A stretch of 64,000 nucleotides of DNA, from NCBI GenBank assembly GCA_947652115.1, contig OX393563.1, forward strand, positions 12,006,827-12,070,826, given 5' to 3'. Source of the DNA: Blastomussa wellsi. Taxonomy: Eukaryota; Cnidaria; Anthozoa; Scleractinia; Plerogyridae. The notes below the pieces were generated by a model. The model was given only the letters and a program-made list of their open reading frames with translations. It was not told the DNA's origin and made no database searches. The position numbers and the translations under genes are program-made. Shown in pieces: positions 1 to 12,606 of this stretch (position 1 is its first letter; every line of letters begins with the position of its first letter).

Positions 1-49
1 TGCTTGGTATATTAGAAAGTTGACTTCAAGCGAGGAATAGTACATGTAC
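1..49 (-). CDS. Exon 42 (partial): propeller P1 of cassette IV, second half
   Basis: The acceptor acacag|gtacatg begins an exon encoding YMYYSSLEVNFLIYQA before the window ends. It is almost identical to the start of exon 27. The remainder of the gene, including any transmembrane segment, lies outside. Confidence 0.82.
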
Positions 50-593
50 CTGTGTATCACAAGAACAAAGCCAATAGAGCGTGATATGATTACTTTAATA
101 TAAAAACGTTTCGAAAATCTTCTGAAGTTACACAACGATCATGATCACAACAACAATAACGTTTATTATACCCAACGGATTTATAAATTAAATTACGAAA
201 GAGACTAAATATAAGTATATTAATTTAAGGGTGCCAGCACCCTGAAATAATTAAAAAGTTAAAAGTGTCAGGGCGATAGAGACACAAAGGATCGCTCGTT
301 TGGTTTCTTGAAGCAATACGCAATAAGCGTTTTTGGAATTAAGCCAAAGGGTGTCACTAAATTAAATGCAATAGGAAAGTGATTGTGGGTATAGGATCAA
401 ATTAAGAAGTACATTTCGAGCTTATATGCAATTTGTTTTTTATAAATGCATGGACACTTTCAAGGGAAAGGAAAATACAAATTCAGTGAAAACTTCATTG
501 AACTGGCCTAGCCTGGAACGACTTACGTTATGACCACCACCAATCTTTGCTCGTTACATATCGATAATATTGTTATTATTGAACAAGCCTTAC

Positions 594-987
594 CCAGCAG
601 CACTGTCCAAAGCGATCCCTTGAGGATACGGAACATCAACAAGGACAGCTTGATACCTGCCGTCAAGAGACGCAACTCTGATGTTATTGTCATAGTAGTC
701 AGCAAAGTAGATGTTCCTTCCGACGACATCTACTTCAATGCCCATTGGATAAGAAACGCCTCTCACTACCACTTCTTGCGATCCATTATTTAGGAAAGCG
801 CCAATGATATTTCCAAAATAATCAGTCCAATAAATCCGTTTCTCTTGTGGATCGTAGGATATCTGTTGTGGAGTAAAGTCAAATGCAATCTTCAGTGGAA
901 TTACTTGTGCTGGAGCCACCTGTGGCAGAGGGATGGAGTAGCACTGTTTGCGACCACGTTCGCAAAACAACAAGAAATAGTCCGAAT
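594..987 (-). CDS. Exon 41: propeller P1 of cassette IV, first half
   Basis: Starts DSDYFLLFCERGRKQCYSIP; strands KRIYWTDYFGNIIGAFLNNG and RNIYFADYYDNNIRVASLDG; ends LDSAAG. Phase 1 to 2, near-identical to exon 26, showing that the cassette series continues. The 544-base intron after it has nothing recognised. Confidence 0.9.
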
Positions 988-1531
988 CTGCAATACAATG
1001 GAAATAAAAAGCTTCATATCAGTTCAGTTGTCTCCTGAAGATAGCTTCAAGGCAGTCTCACAATTACCCAAGACAAAATATTTTTAAAAGATTTTTAGGA
1101 TGGATGTTTGACATTTTTTTTCAGTCTGGTTGAAAAGTGGAAAACTGAGAAATAACATCCCTTTTCCTAACAAACGAAAATACATTTAATTTTAGAGATT
1201 CTTTAGTTCTACTTTCCAGTTGAGAGATTGACCTCAGTTTCAACTGACGAATCGTGATTTTTTTGGCAATCATGTTTCATTCTAAACATTCATTTAATTA
1301 CCTGTAGCCAAAAGAGTGTACTTTATCATGACTATCAAGTAACAGACTTGATGCAAATTTTCAATAGACCTGTTTCGCTTTGGTGTGTTTGTTACCTCAT
1401 TACAGACCATATGACGTTCCCAAGAGAATTGTTCTTTTATCCATCCAAAAAAAATTGGAAAGCAAGAATCATCAAGAGTATCACCACATGGCCTGTAATG
1501 GGACAACGAACCGCCCAAGCGAAAAAGGTCT

Positions 1532-1895
1532 ATAGAGTGGTAAAGTGTGACGTCACAAATATTCAAATTTTTGAAATTATGGGATTCATTAAGATCTTCA
1601 GAAATTACATGATGAAGAATGCCCAAATGCCAAAAATCAGCGTCTTATTTCAATTTGGGGGTGAGATATTGTCCCCTTTATGCTTCAGTGACTCCATACA
1701 AATCTTTGCAATAAAATAACAAGGATTTGTATGGAGTCACTGAAGCATGAAATGGCCAATATCTCACCCCAAATTGAAATAAGATTCTGATGTTTGGCAA
1801 GTAGGCATTCTTCATCGCGTACTTTCAGAATATCTAGGTAAATCCCATAATTTCATAAATTTAGTTTTTGTGACGTCATCACTTTACCACTCTAT
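1532..1895. mobile_element. Foldback (MITE-like) element with ~170-base arms
   Basis: The arms 1,532-~1,710 and ~1,722-1,895 are imperfect inverted copies (tagagtggtaaagtg / cactttaccactcta at the ends; atttgtatggagtcactgaa in the centre). No coding potential; in intron 40. Confidence 0.8.
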
Positions 1896-2155
1896 TGGGT
1901 GTCGTAAAACCAAATCCAAACTAACCACTCTGGCCAATCACGAGGGACGCGGCAATCCAGTGAACCAATCAAAACTCGATGCAAATACATGAAGCCAGCG
2001 CGAAGAGCGGGAAACGTCCCACACGAGCCACGATCCGTTTTGGTTTCACCTTTGTTTGGTTGCAACGATTTTTCACCCAATCATTGTGCGTAGTAATGCA
2101 GGACCAAAGCAAGCGCGAATCACTTTCGACACTCAAATGAAAAGTGTTCTAAAAA
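1893..2155. mobile_element. Palindromic MITE 'gtgtcgtaaaacc', copy 1
   Basis: Starts gggtgtcgtaaaaccaaat and ends ctttcgacactcaaatgaaa, with internal tgaaccaatcaaaactcg. The same family is at 9,236, 17,708, 36,845 and 63,767. It abuts the foldback element on its left and ends shortly before exon 40. Confidence 0.7.
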
Positions 2156-2232
2156 CAGTTCAAAACGCAGAACGACTGCTAAAACAGGAAAGAACCAAAA
2201 AACACGACAAAAGCTCTGAACCGTGTACTCAC

Positions 2233-2565
2233 CAAAATTTCTAGTCCCATTCGAGCAGATGACCGATGCATCTTCGTCGTGATAGCAGTATTTATTAGCG
2301 TTCCATCCTCCGTGTTCACAATCTTCAATCGAACTTTCATTGCCCACGCACTGAAGATCTGTCAGCCATATGTGACCATTTCCTTCGCCAAACATAGCAC
2401 CTCTGGGAGCCGCAGTGGCTTCATGATACCCCAGTTGGTTGCATACGACTTGAGCATCATTTAAATCCCAAAGGTCGTCACAGACAGTACCCCAATGGCC
2501 ATCGTGATATATCTCTACTCTACCCTCACCTTCTCTTATTCCATCAGCCAGTCTCAATTTTTGAT
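2233..2565 (-). CDS. Exon 40: SRCR domain S3, cassette III
   Basis: A 333-base phase 1-1 exon: DQKLRLADGIREGEGRVEIY, HWGTVCDDLWDLNDAQVVCN, NGHIWLTDLQCVGNESSIED, DEDASVICS; ends TRNFG. The 1,245-base intron after it contains the foldback element 1,532-1,895 and a palindromic MITE copy. Confidence 0.9.
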
Positions 2566-2814
2566 CTGGGAAAGGATCACTTGCAATAAATTATACAATA
2601 CCAATAATAATTACATAACTATTTTATTTGTTGCATCGATTTGCTGATTAAAAAAGGGGTTGCTAAACATGATAACTTACTCTTACAATGACGCGATATC
2701 GTAAATCCCTATTTGGCATTTTTGAAAATTCTGGTAATCGCCAGGCAAATTGAAAAGAACCCACAAAAATTTTGCTGGTTTGTTCTAGGAAATAGCAAGT
2801 TTGAAATGTTTTAC

Positions 2815-3156
2815 CTGGCGGTGGTAATGGCGTATATTTGCAGATTACTCCAACATCTTCGCTGTGCCCACAATCGTGACGTCCCCATCCGCCATGACGA
2901 CACTCAGCGATGCTTCGTTCATCACCGACACAGTGGACATTTTCGAGCCAGATTTGATCCGGTGCAGTTAATCCATCGTACCAGCCACAGCAGTGAGTGC
3001 TCCAAGCACCTTCTGTATAATTCAGCATGCGGCAAATGACGTTTGCTTCCTTGATTCCCCAGAAGTTATCACAAATGGTTCCCCATGTACCATTAAGAAA
3101 CAGTTCCACTCGTCCCTGATTGGACGTTGTTCCAGAGCGCAAGCGAACCCTTAATT
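2815..3156 (-). CDS. Exon 39: SRCR domain S2, cassette III
   Basis: A 342-base phase 1-1 exon: ELRVRLRSGTTSNQGRVELF, TWGTICDNFWGIKEANVICR, WSTHCCGWYDGLTAPDQIWL, VGVICKYTPLPPPG. Same vicinal Cys pair as exons 9 and 24. Confidence 0.9.
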
Positions 3157-3291
3157 CTGGATGAAGAATACACAGAAAAACTCTTGTAACACTCTTTATA
3201 ATAATCGTCCGCAAAATATGTGAATCATTTCCTCACGACAGAAAGCAATTAGGCTAAGGAATTGAAAGAACGACTTTAAATGTTGTCTCAC

Positions 3292-3321
3292 CTGGATGTG
3301 GTCCTGGTGCTAAAGTTGGTC
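3292..3321 (-). CDS. Exon 38: proline-rich linker
   Basis: A 30-base phase 1-1 exon encoding GPTLAPGPHP, the same peptide as exon 23 with synonymous differences. Confidence 0.8.
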
Positions 3322-4262
3322 CTTGGATAGTAATAAAAAAGAAGACTGATCAGAATTTGGCGATGTCATTGAAATCCTACCGTGAACAAGGCTGTGTAAC
3401 AACCTATAGGTTACGATATTGCTTCCGTCGCGATACTCACATAGCTTAGTGGTTAGAGTGCCCAATAGATATCTGGAAGCACAAGGGCTCAAATTTTATC
3501 CTCAAAGAAAATTTGACTTGTGACATAACAAAAAGCAGTACATTAACACAAGGATATCCTAAACAAAACTCACGGTAAACATCTCGTCGCAGGAAGGTTG
3601 ACAATAAGAACGATGTCATTAATAAATCGCCATCATTTTTTATATTTTTTAGTAAAGAATGTCCATTCCTGGTATGACAAAGCCTATGCCGCGCATTATA
3701 TGGGAAAACGATTGCATAATGGTGCATGTTCTAGCTAACGCTGAATACACGGAGATCTTTACACGACCTTTCACTATTTTCGAGAATCTAATTTTGCCCA
3801 TTTTTTTCGAATTTCAATACATTTTCTCAATTGTTGGTAGCCTTTTCCCATTTACACACTTTACTCCAAAAGAAGAGCTAATTTGAATACCAACAAAAGA
3901 ATATTAAGATGGCAGCCATTTTGGAATAAGGTGTATTCGCAGAAACAAAAACTGCTTAACTTATTTTGTACAATCCACATCATTTCTTATGACTTTCCAC
4001 GGTTGGAAATAGATGTTTCATGACTCATTCGAACCCTGCGACGCCCCTTCCCATTAATGACTGAAAACTAAAAGACCCAAAAAGACAAAACTATTTTGTA
4101 CCATCTACGTACTTGTTTGATTAACAAAGGGTTTACCTAACTGCCCCAATTTTCCAATAAAGAAAAGGCTAATTGTAAATTCTTTCAACCTCCATGACCT
4201 TTTGAACAACCTTTGATCCACCATCTACCTTCTTGAAAAGCATTTGCGACTAAACTATTTAC

Positions 4263-4595
4263 CTTCTGTCGGTGGAATAGAGTCATTTCTGCACACAACT
4301 CCTGCATCTTCGTCATGGCCACAATCATGATCGTTCCACCCAATGTGATGACAGGCAGCGATGCTTTGCTCATCGCCGCGACACTTGACATTATCCATCC
4401 AAATGGGAAATGATTCGTTTCCTGGACCGAAGTGATTCACACGGATGGCACCAGAAAAGTTGAGCATTTTACAGACAACAGAAGCTTCGTTCAATCCCCA
4501 GTTATCATCACAGACGGTTCCCCATCTTCCCTGGTGATACACTTCAACACGACCCTCGTTGGATGAATCCGAACCACTAAGACGTACTTTCAGAT
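4263..4595 (-). CDS. Exon 37: SRCR domain S1, cassette III
   Basis: A 333-base phase 1-1 exon: DLKVRLSGSDSSNEGRVEVY, RWGTVCDDNWGLNEASVVCK, FPIWMDNVKCRGDEQSIAAC, DEDAGVVC. Six-cysteine SRCR, near-identical to exon 22. The 941-base intron after it has nothing recognised. Confidence 0.9.
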
Positions 4596-4977
4596 CTAAG
4601 TAAAACGCGATAAATTGCAATGAAAAGTGAGTAAAAGAACCACTAATGGTTTGTGTTTATGTTTGTTTTCACAGTTCTCGTGGTTGAATTCACGACGTCA
4701 AAGAGCGGCTTTTATCTAAACAGAGTTTAAACGGGCCGTTTAAACGCTACTCGGAGCAATTTATGAACGTCACCAAAGATTACGTTCTTTTCTTACGATT
4801 GACTAGCCTCCTGCGCAGAAGTTCTTTTGCTCGTCACGCGATATATTGTGTGACGAGTAAAAGAACAGTAGTAACTATCATACAGAAAATGCACTGAATC
4901 ATTTCTTATGATTTCCCTCCAGTTGTTCTAATACTGAATAAAGAAATAGAACACCTAAGAGTTAGCTAACAGTTCAC

Positions 4978-5013
4978 CTGGTACAGGAAGTGGCGGCGGT
5001 ATTGGCTGGGTCA
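4978..5013 (-). CDS. Exon 36: proline-rich linker
   Basis: A 36-base phase 1-1 exon encoding VTQPIPPPLPVP, equivalent to exon 21. The 382-base intron after it has nothing recognised. Confidence 0.8.
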
Positions 5014-5340
5014 CTAGAAAAAAAAATAAAAATTAATTAAAAGGGATGAAATTAAGACAGGTGGGCCATAAATCCAAAAGTACACTGCGGTTATAGGATA
5101 TTGCTGCTCTCTGTTCAATCCCCTTTACATAGCCGTGCACTAAATCCCAGAAATTATCTCTTGGCAGTTTTTGTTGTGGTTCCCCTTACATTCAGCCATG
5201 CGACCTTCACTAATTGGTTTGCTCCCTTGTGCATCTAAGCTTTGCCTCCCTGTCCCTGGATACCGAAGTTGCATGGAAGGGTTAGGAATGGTCGCTGAGG
5301 TTCGCATACATAAACGTGTTAAATGTGTTCAAGTAATCAC

Positions 5341-5481
5341 CGTTGCTGCAGGTCTTATTTCCTGGTAATAAGTCCACACCATTTGGGCATGCGCACTTGC
5401 TTCCTCCACCGGGAGCTAATAAGCAGAGATGGCTGCATCCGCCGTTGTTAATGCGACACGGAGGTCTGTTCTCAGGGGAGG
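5341..5481 (-). CDS. Exon 35: EGF-like module E3, cassette III
   Basis: A 141-base phase 1-1 exon: [35 protein letters not shown]; near-identical to exon 20. The 327-base intron after it has nothing recognised. Confidence 0.9.
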
Positions 5482-5967
5482 CTTAAAAGAAATAAACATA
5501 CAAGTTAGTCAGAGGAATCAGGAGTCACAAACTGTCTACATTTACCTGAGGCAGTAAAGTGGCTATTTGGACTCTGGCTCCAAGACAAAAGCAACGAGGG
5601 TAATTGTTGTTGCAATGAAATTCCTGGTTTGGTTACGCTAAATGTTTAAATCTAAAATGGGCAACCTTAGCATAATCACGATACCTTTAAGAGTATTAAA
5701 CTGATAAAACAATTACTTGTCATAGAAGAATACATTTGAAACAATATTTTCATCATTTGTAATTAGGCAGATAACACAGTCTATTATTTTGTTTAATTTT
5801 TCGTACTTCTTAAAGATGAAATAGTTATTTCGTGTACTCGCCCAGGTCACTTATATATGGACGTCCTCCACATTTCCAGGTAAAAAGGATGTTTTACTAA
5901 AGGATTAAAGCTTCATCATCATTATATAATCATAATGGTGCATCAAATGAAAGCTGTTATATTTTAC

Positions 5968-6395
5968 CGACTGGTTGTCTTGACTTGTCAGATACCACAA
6001 CACCTGCCAGAAAGTCATCTGTGAGATGACCAAAGTTATAATGCATGCCGATTGTCTGTGTCGTGTTAAACCACTGAATGCTGCGACTGTTCCAGTCCGC
6101 CCAGTATAGAATGTCACCATATAATGCCAGATCCGCTGGACGTATGTTTTCATCGATGTATTCCAAATTGGCCTTGTTATTTCCATCTAAGTCCGCGTAA
6201 TCGATATAATTATCGTATCGATCCATCCATATAATGCGCTCGGGCTCGTTATCATAGTCAATGATTACGCTCATGGGGAACCATGCATAATACCAGTCAA
6301 GTCCAAATGAAACCACACTCCTTCGGTTGTCACCCGTTAAGTCTGCTCGTTCTATTCTTGGAGAATGAAATCCATAATCTGTCCAGAACATGTAC
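5968..6395 (-). CDS. Exon 34: propeller P3 of cassette III, second half
   Basis: YMFWTDYGFHSPRIERADLT, ERIIWMDRYDNYIDYADLDG, DILYWADWNSRSIQWFNTT, ending SRQPVG. Phase 2 to 1, the same 428-base length as exon 19. The 486-base intron after it has nothing recognised. Confidence 0.9.
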
Positions 6396-7427
6396 CTTAA
6401 ATAAAAAAAAAGATAATATTGCTAATTTCTTCACTGAAACCTTCACTTAATTCTCGTTGTTACCGTTTTGCAGAACAGAGCCGTCACGGTTTAAAACACT
6501 ATAAAGTAGATTATGAACAAAATTCAGCGATTAATTAAGTCACGTGCAAAGTCGTTGTACGGTACCTATTACCCTAAAAGGTTTTTAATTAACGTTTTTG
6601 GTACCGTCGTTTGCTTGAAAAATCTCTATAAAAAATTGCTTAGAAACCCAGTTCGTTATTGACTTCATATCTTGGGTTCCTTCTGAGGATACCGGTCACA
6701 GATGACGTAAAACAAAAGAAACAAATGATGAGAAACGATGCTGCCTCAAACTACAAAAAATCACGAACAAAGGTAAAACATTTGCATAAGGAACGCTCAG
6801 AAAGACCCAAATCTTGTAACTATCGGCATTCACATTGACAGTTTACCACCGTGTCATCAAGTGATGCGCGGGCAAAGAAACAAGCTTAGAGGAATCGCAT
6901 GCCAATCTTATACTTTCATTCGTTTGTATACCTAATAATATACATGAAAAAATTACTCGATTCTGATTGGCTGAGAGCAGTGCATTGCAAAAAGTGAAAA
7001 TGTGAAAATTACATACTGTATCGAAATTCTGGATTATGGTTGGAAATGTTTTAAACGAACCGCTTTCAGTTAGTAGCATTATTAGCTTATCTTTGTCAGC
7101 AAATCCGTAAATAAAGTGTCAAATTCGCATCGAATGCTCGCTTCCTGTCTTCCAGGCGAATTTGTTCATGTTTTTATTATTAATAAGAAAAAAAAATTGC
7201 TAGTGCAATTTCAGCTTTTTGAAAAACTCACTCGTGCAAATTAATTCAAAATTGAACTTGAAACCGTATGATTACCTATACTAAGTTAATCTAATTTCTC
7301 GATTTTAAGGTAATGAATACGACGTTGAATTTACTTAACCGATAGCAAGCAATGCTTTAAAAGTGCCTTCACTTTGCGTCTGGTACGTTTCAATAAGAGC
7401 CAACTGTATTTGCTACTGATAGCTTAC

Positions 7428-7615
7428 CCACTCTTTGGGTCTACAGCAATCCCACGAGGGTTATACAAATTCCTCGAAAACAGCGTCTTTCTGGAAGTGC
7501 CGTCAGGATTTGAAACTTCAATTCTCTCAAAGATGAAATCAGTGAAGTAAATCTTCTTACTTTCCCATTCAAATGCCAGTCCGTTTACTTCTCCCAAGTT
7601 GTCCCTTATAATGAC
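7428..7615 (-). CDS. Exon 33: propeller P3 of cassette III, second quarter
   Basis: Phase 0 to 2, 188 bases like exon 18: VIIRDNLGEVNGLAFEWESK, KIYFTDFIFERIEVSNPDG, ending VDPKSG. The 1,032-base intron after it includes a short AT-rich repeat (about 6,945-7,020, with 'gattggctgagagcagtgcat'). Confidence 0.88.
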
Positions 7616-8142
7616 CTTTATCAAGGAAAGAAAAGAGTGATTAGCTCAAAAAATAATCTGTATATAATCACATTACTCTCAATATGGGAGCGAGGGAGTG
7701 ACAGGAATTAAATTTAGTATTAGCAGTATCAGTAGCGGCGGCGGCCGCCGCAGCAGTTGCAGTGTAGGTATAGCGTTGAGTAGTGGTAGAAATAGTACAA
7801 ATGACAATGACCACAAGTCAGTGGAAACACAGTCCACTCAGGCTGGGACGGAAGAGAAATCTCAAACTGAAATCTGTTTTGTTACATGAAAGGGCACTGT
7901 CATGGAATTTTGCTGTTTGCGGGTCAACTCTGCCAAAAAAGTGGATGTGCCTGTTATCGTGCACAAAATGTAGAATTATCAACAAAAATGTTGGCAGGGA
8001 GAGTGAACCGTTGTAGTTTTTGGCGATTCTTTCATTACCTGGCTTGAAAATGTGAAAAAATTGGCTAATTTTTTAAAGTTTAAATCCATTTCCATCCTTG
8101 CTCGTTTTAAAACTCTATAATTGATTAGCAAAAATGTTTTAC

Positions 8143-8372
8143 CTCGGATTCCCCAGTAACTAAACTAATTCTATTTATAGTCCACAAGGCGTTGTCACTC
8201 CAATATATCATCTTCCCTCGAAGGTCTATGTCAATTGCGCCACCCTGGACAAGGTCAGTCTTCAACGTCTTTACACTGACGTATGTCTGGTTACTGGACT
8301 TCAGGTCGATGCATTTGATGAAATGTTGGTCGATAAAATAGATACTGGGATCTTCGGTGCAGCCAAAGACAC
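8143..8372 (-). CDS. Exon 32: propeller P3 of cassette III, first quarter
   Basis: Phase 1 in, phase 0 out, 230 bases, identical in length to exon 17: VFGCTEDPSIYFIDQHFIKC, KMIYWSDNALWTINRISL, ending TGESE. The 527-base intron after it has nothing recognised. Confidence 0.88.
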
Positions 8373-9235
8373 CTGGAAAGGCAGAAAGGAATATTGCGAC
8401 GTTATTGCCATTGGAATATTCCACTGTTTTAGCTCATACCAGCAGGGATTTTAAACCATGGTTATCATTATGTTCATTTAAAATAGCCGTTTCAGTGTGG
8501 TCAATTCCCGGGTTCAATTAAGTTTATTCCATTACGCTATTCTCATTTCCTAGTTTGCAGATTATAAATTGAATTAAAAGAGCACTCGGCGAAACAAAGC
8601 GGTCTACTTCTGCACGTCAGACTAGTTAAGGAAATTTAACAAATCGATTGTTTCAATTTGCACCAATCAGCCGATATAAAAGTACTTTTACTGGAAGCGA
8701 GTATATATACATAATAGGTCATTCTGGGTGGTAAAAGCGGAAATTGAGCGATTTTCGATTCAGTTTCCAAGGAAGTTCGCATTTGCTTTGGTTCTTCATT
8801 CCTGCACTTAGTGATTGGTTCAAGAAACTCTCGTCACTTTCAGTTAAATGTACTCTGTCACGCCTGATTACAGAAATTTTTATATTCTTATTTCCATATT
8901 ATTGTACCAAATGCCACCAAATACACGAATAAATTTGATAAAAAGACTCCATATCGATCCATAGAACAAGATAGAACAGTTGTTTTGGGGAGTAGTAGAG
9001 GATTACAACGATGGAAGTGGATTGCAATTCATCAAAATGGATTGCTTGACAGGATGTCCAGAAATCAGAGCTGAAATTCTGGTAAAATTTTGAAATTTTT
9101 AATAGTTTTTTCTTCTTAGTTGATATTTCCTTGCTTTCACCAATTTTAACATTTTTGTCTTTCTATTGCAAGACAATAAAGCAAATTACAGCAAGCTATT
9201 AAAATATGATATATCAGGCGTGACAGTGCCCCTTT

Positions 9236-9370
9236 AACCAATAAGAGAAAAAACGGACCAAACCCCACCCTGAATCGCTCACACACGTTTTCCTGCGCTT
9301 CGCCCAGGCTTGGTCCTTCGAATTTTTATTGATTCACTGAATTATCAGCGTCTTTTGTAATTGACCAGGA
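9236..9370. mobile_element. Palindromic MITE family, partial copy 2
   Basis: accaataagagaaaaaacgg, cctgcgcttcgcccaggctt and tattgattcactgaatt match internal parts of the family; termini are missing. Confidence 0.5.
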
Positions 9371-9446
9371 TAATTGAACATTTTGGCATTTTGGTTTAAA
9401 GAAACCCAATTTAAGTTACATGATTCCTGAAAGTTCCGCAGCTTAC

Positions 9447-9566
9447 TTGAAATATGAGTGCTCTCATTGCACGGTACGTCAGACGCATCCATGGAGCATG
9501 CGCACTTGTAGCCACCAGGTTTTATGATACAAAGATGACTGCAAATGTCGACACATGGATGATAAC
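9447..9566 (-). CDS. Exon 31: EGF-like module E2, cassette III
   Basis: A 120-base phase 1-1 exon: YHPCVDICSHLCIIKPGGYK, CACSMDAS, VPCNESTHIS. Very similar to exon 16. The 1,074-base intron after it contains a palindromic MITE fragment (about 9,236-9,370). Confidence 0.87.
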
Positions 9567-10333
9567 CTTGAAAAATGAAAAAGAAAAATAAGGGTGATTG
9601 GTAATGCAGAAGGGCTTGGATAACACATTCACCACGATTTTTAGAGGTCAGTTTCAAACATCTGGTAACACATTCTGTTGACTCACGCCTTCAAGTATAC
9701 AGGAATTGAATACTTCTCAAACTAATGAATAATCCATCGCGTCAAAACAAAGAAAATCATAACCTTGAAGAACTGAAGGCTTTCTACAAATAACCCCGAT
9801 CTGAATTAGCATGGATTATTACGATTTTATTTCTCCTTTACTCCTTTGTTTCGATTGAGAACAAAATTTATGAAACACTGTTTCATCGGCTATCTAGATT
9901 TTTCTGAGATCATACTAAATGCAAAGGCTGGTAAATCCACGTATCATCCTCTTCCGTCCTCTAATAATAAATAATCAATATAGGTAGTAGTTTCCTTGAT
10001 TAGGTCAATTTAATGGCTTTTTAATGGTTTATCAGTAGAACAATTGTGTAATGTGTTGCTAAGGCATGCCCACCTAGATTAGCTTTCGTTAGCTGCGAGC
10101 GTACGGCAACTTCTATATTTCTTTAATGAATTATAATTGACGAATAAAGTGTGCGTGTGTGTGTCTGACATCTCATATGTCGTCAAAAATACTTTAGGCG
10201 ATACCTCTCAACTCTCTCATTGGTGTTTGGCTATCTCGTGTTTGATTTTAATGCTGCATAGCCACTAAATTTGACTGAGAAAGTCTATATAGCCTTTTAC
10301 CACAAGTTTAGGAAAGATAAGGACAATACTCAC

Positions 10334-10761
10334 TTTTTTCGGTAAAGTTGCCTTTTTTAACTGCAATTCCTCTCGGGTCATACGTTCCATGAAGGACAAT
10401 CTCATAATCATCTTCAGGCACAGCTTTATTGGCACGAAACACCATTCCATAAACTATATGCTCAGTCCAGTACACGTACTGGTCATCGACAGCAATTCCA
10501 AACGGACCGTAAAAAAGCCAAAACTGCTGAATCAGTGTCTGGACAGTGTATGGTTGAAATCGAAAATCCAGATCGATGTAGAGCATAGAATATAAATCGT
10601 AGCTAACAAAATATAAGCGATTCATTGCTGTATCCAGAGTTAGGCCTTTGGCATCGATAAGGGACCCGTACCAAGTCTTTCCCAAGTCAGCAATTATACG
10701 TCTGTTTGAACCATCTAGCTCCGCTCGTTCAATGAAACCTTCAGCCGACCAATACATAAAC
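10334..10761 (-). CDS. Exon 30: propeller P2 of cassette III, second half
   Basis: Starts FMYWSAEGFIERAELDGSNR; strands NRLYFVSYDLYSMLYIDLD and QYVYWTEHIVYGMVFRANKA; ends KGNFTEK. Phase 2 to 1, donor aaaaa|gtgagt. The 767-base intron after it has no recognised element. Confidence 0.87.
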
Positions 10762-11541
10762 CTGAATGGTAAACAGATGGCAAATCCGTTAAACAACTTA
10801 TCAAATTAGAACGGGAAAATGTTCATTGGCTGCGTGGTACTTAAAAGAAACCATTAAAGTTGAATGAAAAGTGCCAAAATCTAGAGTTTATTTCACAATC
10901 TTAAGGATCCACCCTTCTTCAGCACAATTTTGACCGGTGAGGTAATTCGTATAGTTATAGACATGGACTAAGCGTACATAGCACAATATTATAGGGTAAA
11001 ATTTTGAAATATTAGATTAGGCATGAAATGGGGTTCATTAACAGATTCAGCATGTCAAATTCATTATAAACGCAAAGTTTCGTGGAGATCAGATCCAAAC
11101 TTGTTGAAATATAACAATTCAAAAATTGTGATTTACAAAGAAATGTATTTGCCTGCATGCCATACGTGCACGAAAATCTATATTTCTTAAAGGTTGAAAC
11201 AGAACTCTTCAAAACAAGTATTGCTAAATGTTGTATTACAATTCTATTCGTTAACCTGGTTTTTCATCTATTGTTATGTTTCAAAATATGACGTTAACCG
11301 CGAATTCTGCTAAGCTCGAAACGCCCGGAATAAACTCTATATATTTGGCACTTTTCGTTTACTTTTATCTACTTTTTATTTTAACTAGATAAAGATAATT
11401 TGCTGTTCCTATTATTCAACATTGATGGGAAGCCTAAACAGTTATTACGGTCAACATTTTTGGTCCCGGAGAAACGCTCGTACATTTTCTTTAAAAACCC
11501 GTTAATGCGGCCACATTCTGAAATCCCAGATTGATACGGCC

Positions 11542-11676
11542 TGTACTGAAACCAGGAACTCCGGAACACCGGAACACCACAAAACACGGAACACCGGAAC
11601 ACCAGAAATTTATTGACATTTTATGGTATTTCTGGTGTTCCGGGGTGTTCCGGTGTTCCTGGTTTTAGTACATGCC
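11542..11676. mobile_element. Palindromic MITE flanked by 13-bp duplications
   Basis: The arms ctgtactgaaaccaggaac... and ...gttcctggttttagtaca contain tandem 'ggaacaccggaacacc' units. gattgatacggcc occurs exactly at both flanks (11,529-11,541 and 11,677-11,689). Confidence 0.72.
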
Positions 11677-12209
11677 GATTGATACGGCCACTCAAACCAA
11701 ATACGCATTTTTAACTTGTCAAACAAAACAAATAAGTACTTAAGAAAAACAACTTGACGTAATGTAAAACAAATGATGTTAAGTCAAAGAGTTTGGAGTT
11801 TTTGAAAAGGATATGTACAGCCAAGCAAATCTGATCTTGTTTCGATTTTAGATTCCAGTTATGTTCATTAAAGTTTTCTTGGTTAATATTGTATGAACAG
11901 AATGTAGTTTCTGCATTCTGGATGTTTATTAAAGAATTTAAAGCTGATTAGAACATGGAAGTGTTAATGTATGTGTCATGTCCAGTCATGACATTTGACC
12001 CTACTCTGTTAATACGGCAAAATGTTTACGGCCCGTTGGTGACTGTATTAACCGGGCTACACTGTACGAAGTTCCTTCAGTCCAACTATCGAACTTCCTA
12101 GTACATTCTAAGTTAGAGACACACTTTTTCGATCCTGGTTCGTAAACGGGAAATTCAACTTGGTGGCTTGTTTAAGCTTAGATTATGACAATATGAGTTC
12201 CAATCCTAC

Positions 12210-12606
12210 CCTTTGGTTGTGTCCAAAGCAATGTCTACTGGCGCTGAAGATAAACCATTAACCAGCACTTTCCAATAATCCCCATTCAACTTTGAAACTT
12301 CAATGGTGCTGTCACCACTGTTTATCCAATAAACATTTCCGACAACGAGATCCAAATCGATGCCCATAGGTGCTGTAACATTCGTACGAATGATTTCCTG
12401 ATTTGTGCCATTGATTGTAGCTCGGGCGACAATACCAAGTGCAGGATCAGTCCAATACACGCGATCTTCGTATGGGTCAAACGCTACACCAGTTGGACTC
12501 TCAATATTCGAAAACGGCAGGGGATTAAGAAGGTTTTCTGAGAGATCCGAGAAGTATATTTTATCGTGATCAATGTCGGCAACAAAAATGACGTCACCAA
12601 CAGTGC
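12210..12606 (-). CDS. Exon 29: propeller P2 of cassette III, first half
   Basis: The chosen acceptor is tcacttccag|gcactg, giving C-TVGDVIFVADIDHDKIYFSD. A tempting upstream acceptor (ttatag|aattatgg) would create a TAA stop with the preceding phase 1 T, so I rejected it. Later strands are DRVYWTDPALGIVARATING and GNVYWINSGDSTIEVSKLNG, ending DTTKG. Phase 1 to 2. The 1,448-base intron after it contains a palindromic MITE at 11,542-11,676. Confidence 0.84.

Noticed and set aside
7888..9237. Large element bounded by 'agggcactgtca' and its inverted form
   Set aside because: It would contain propeller exon 32, and the two ends do not match over a long distance; more likely two separate fragments.
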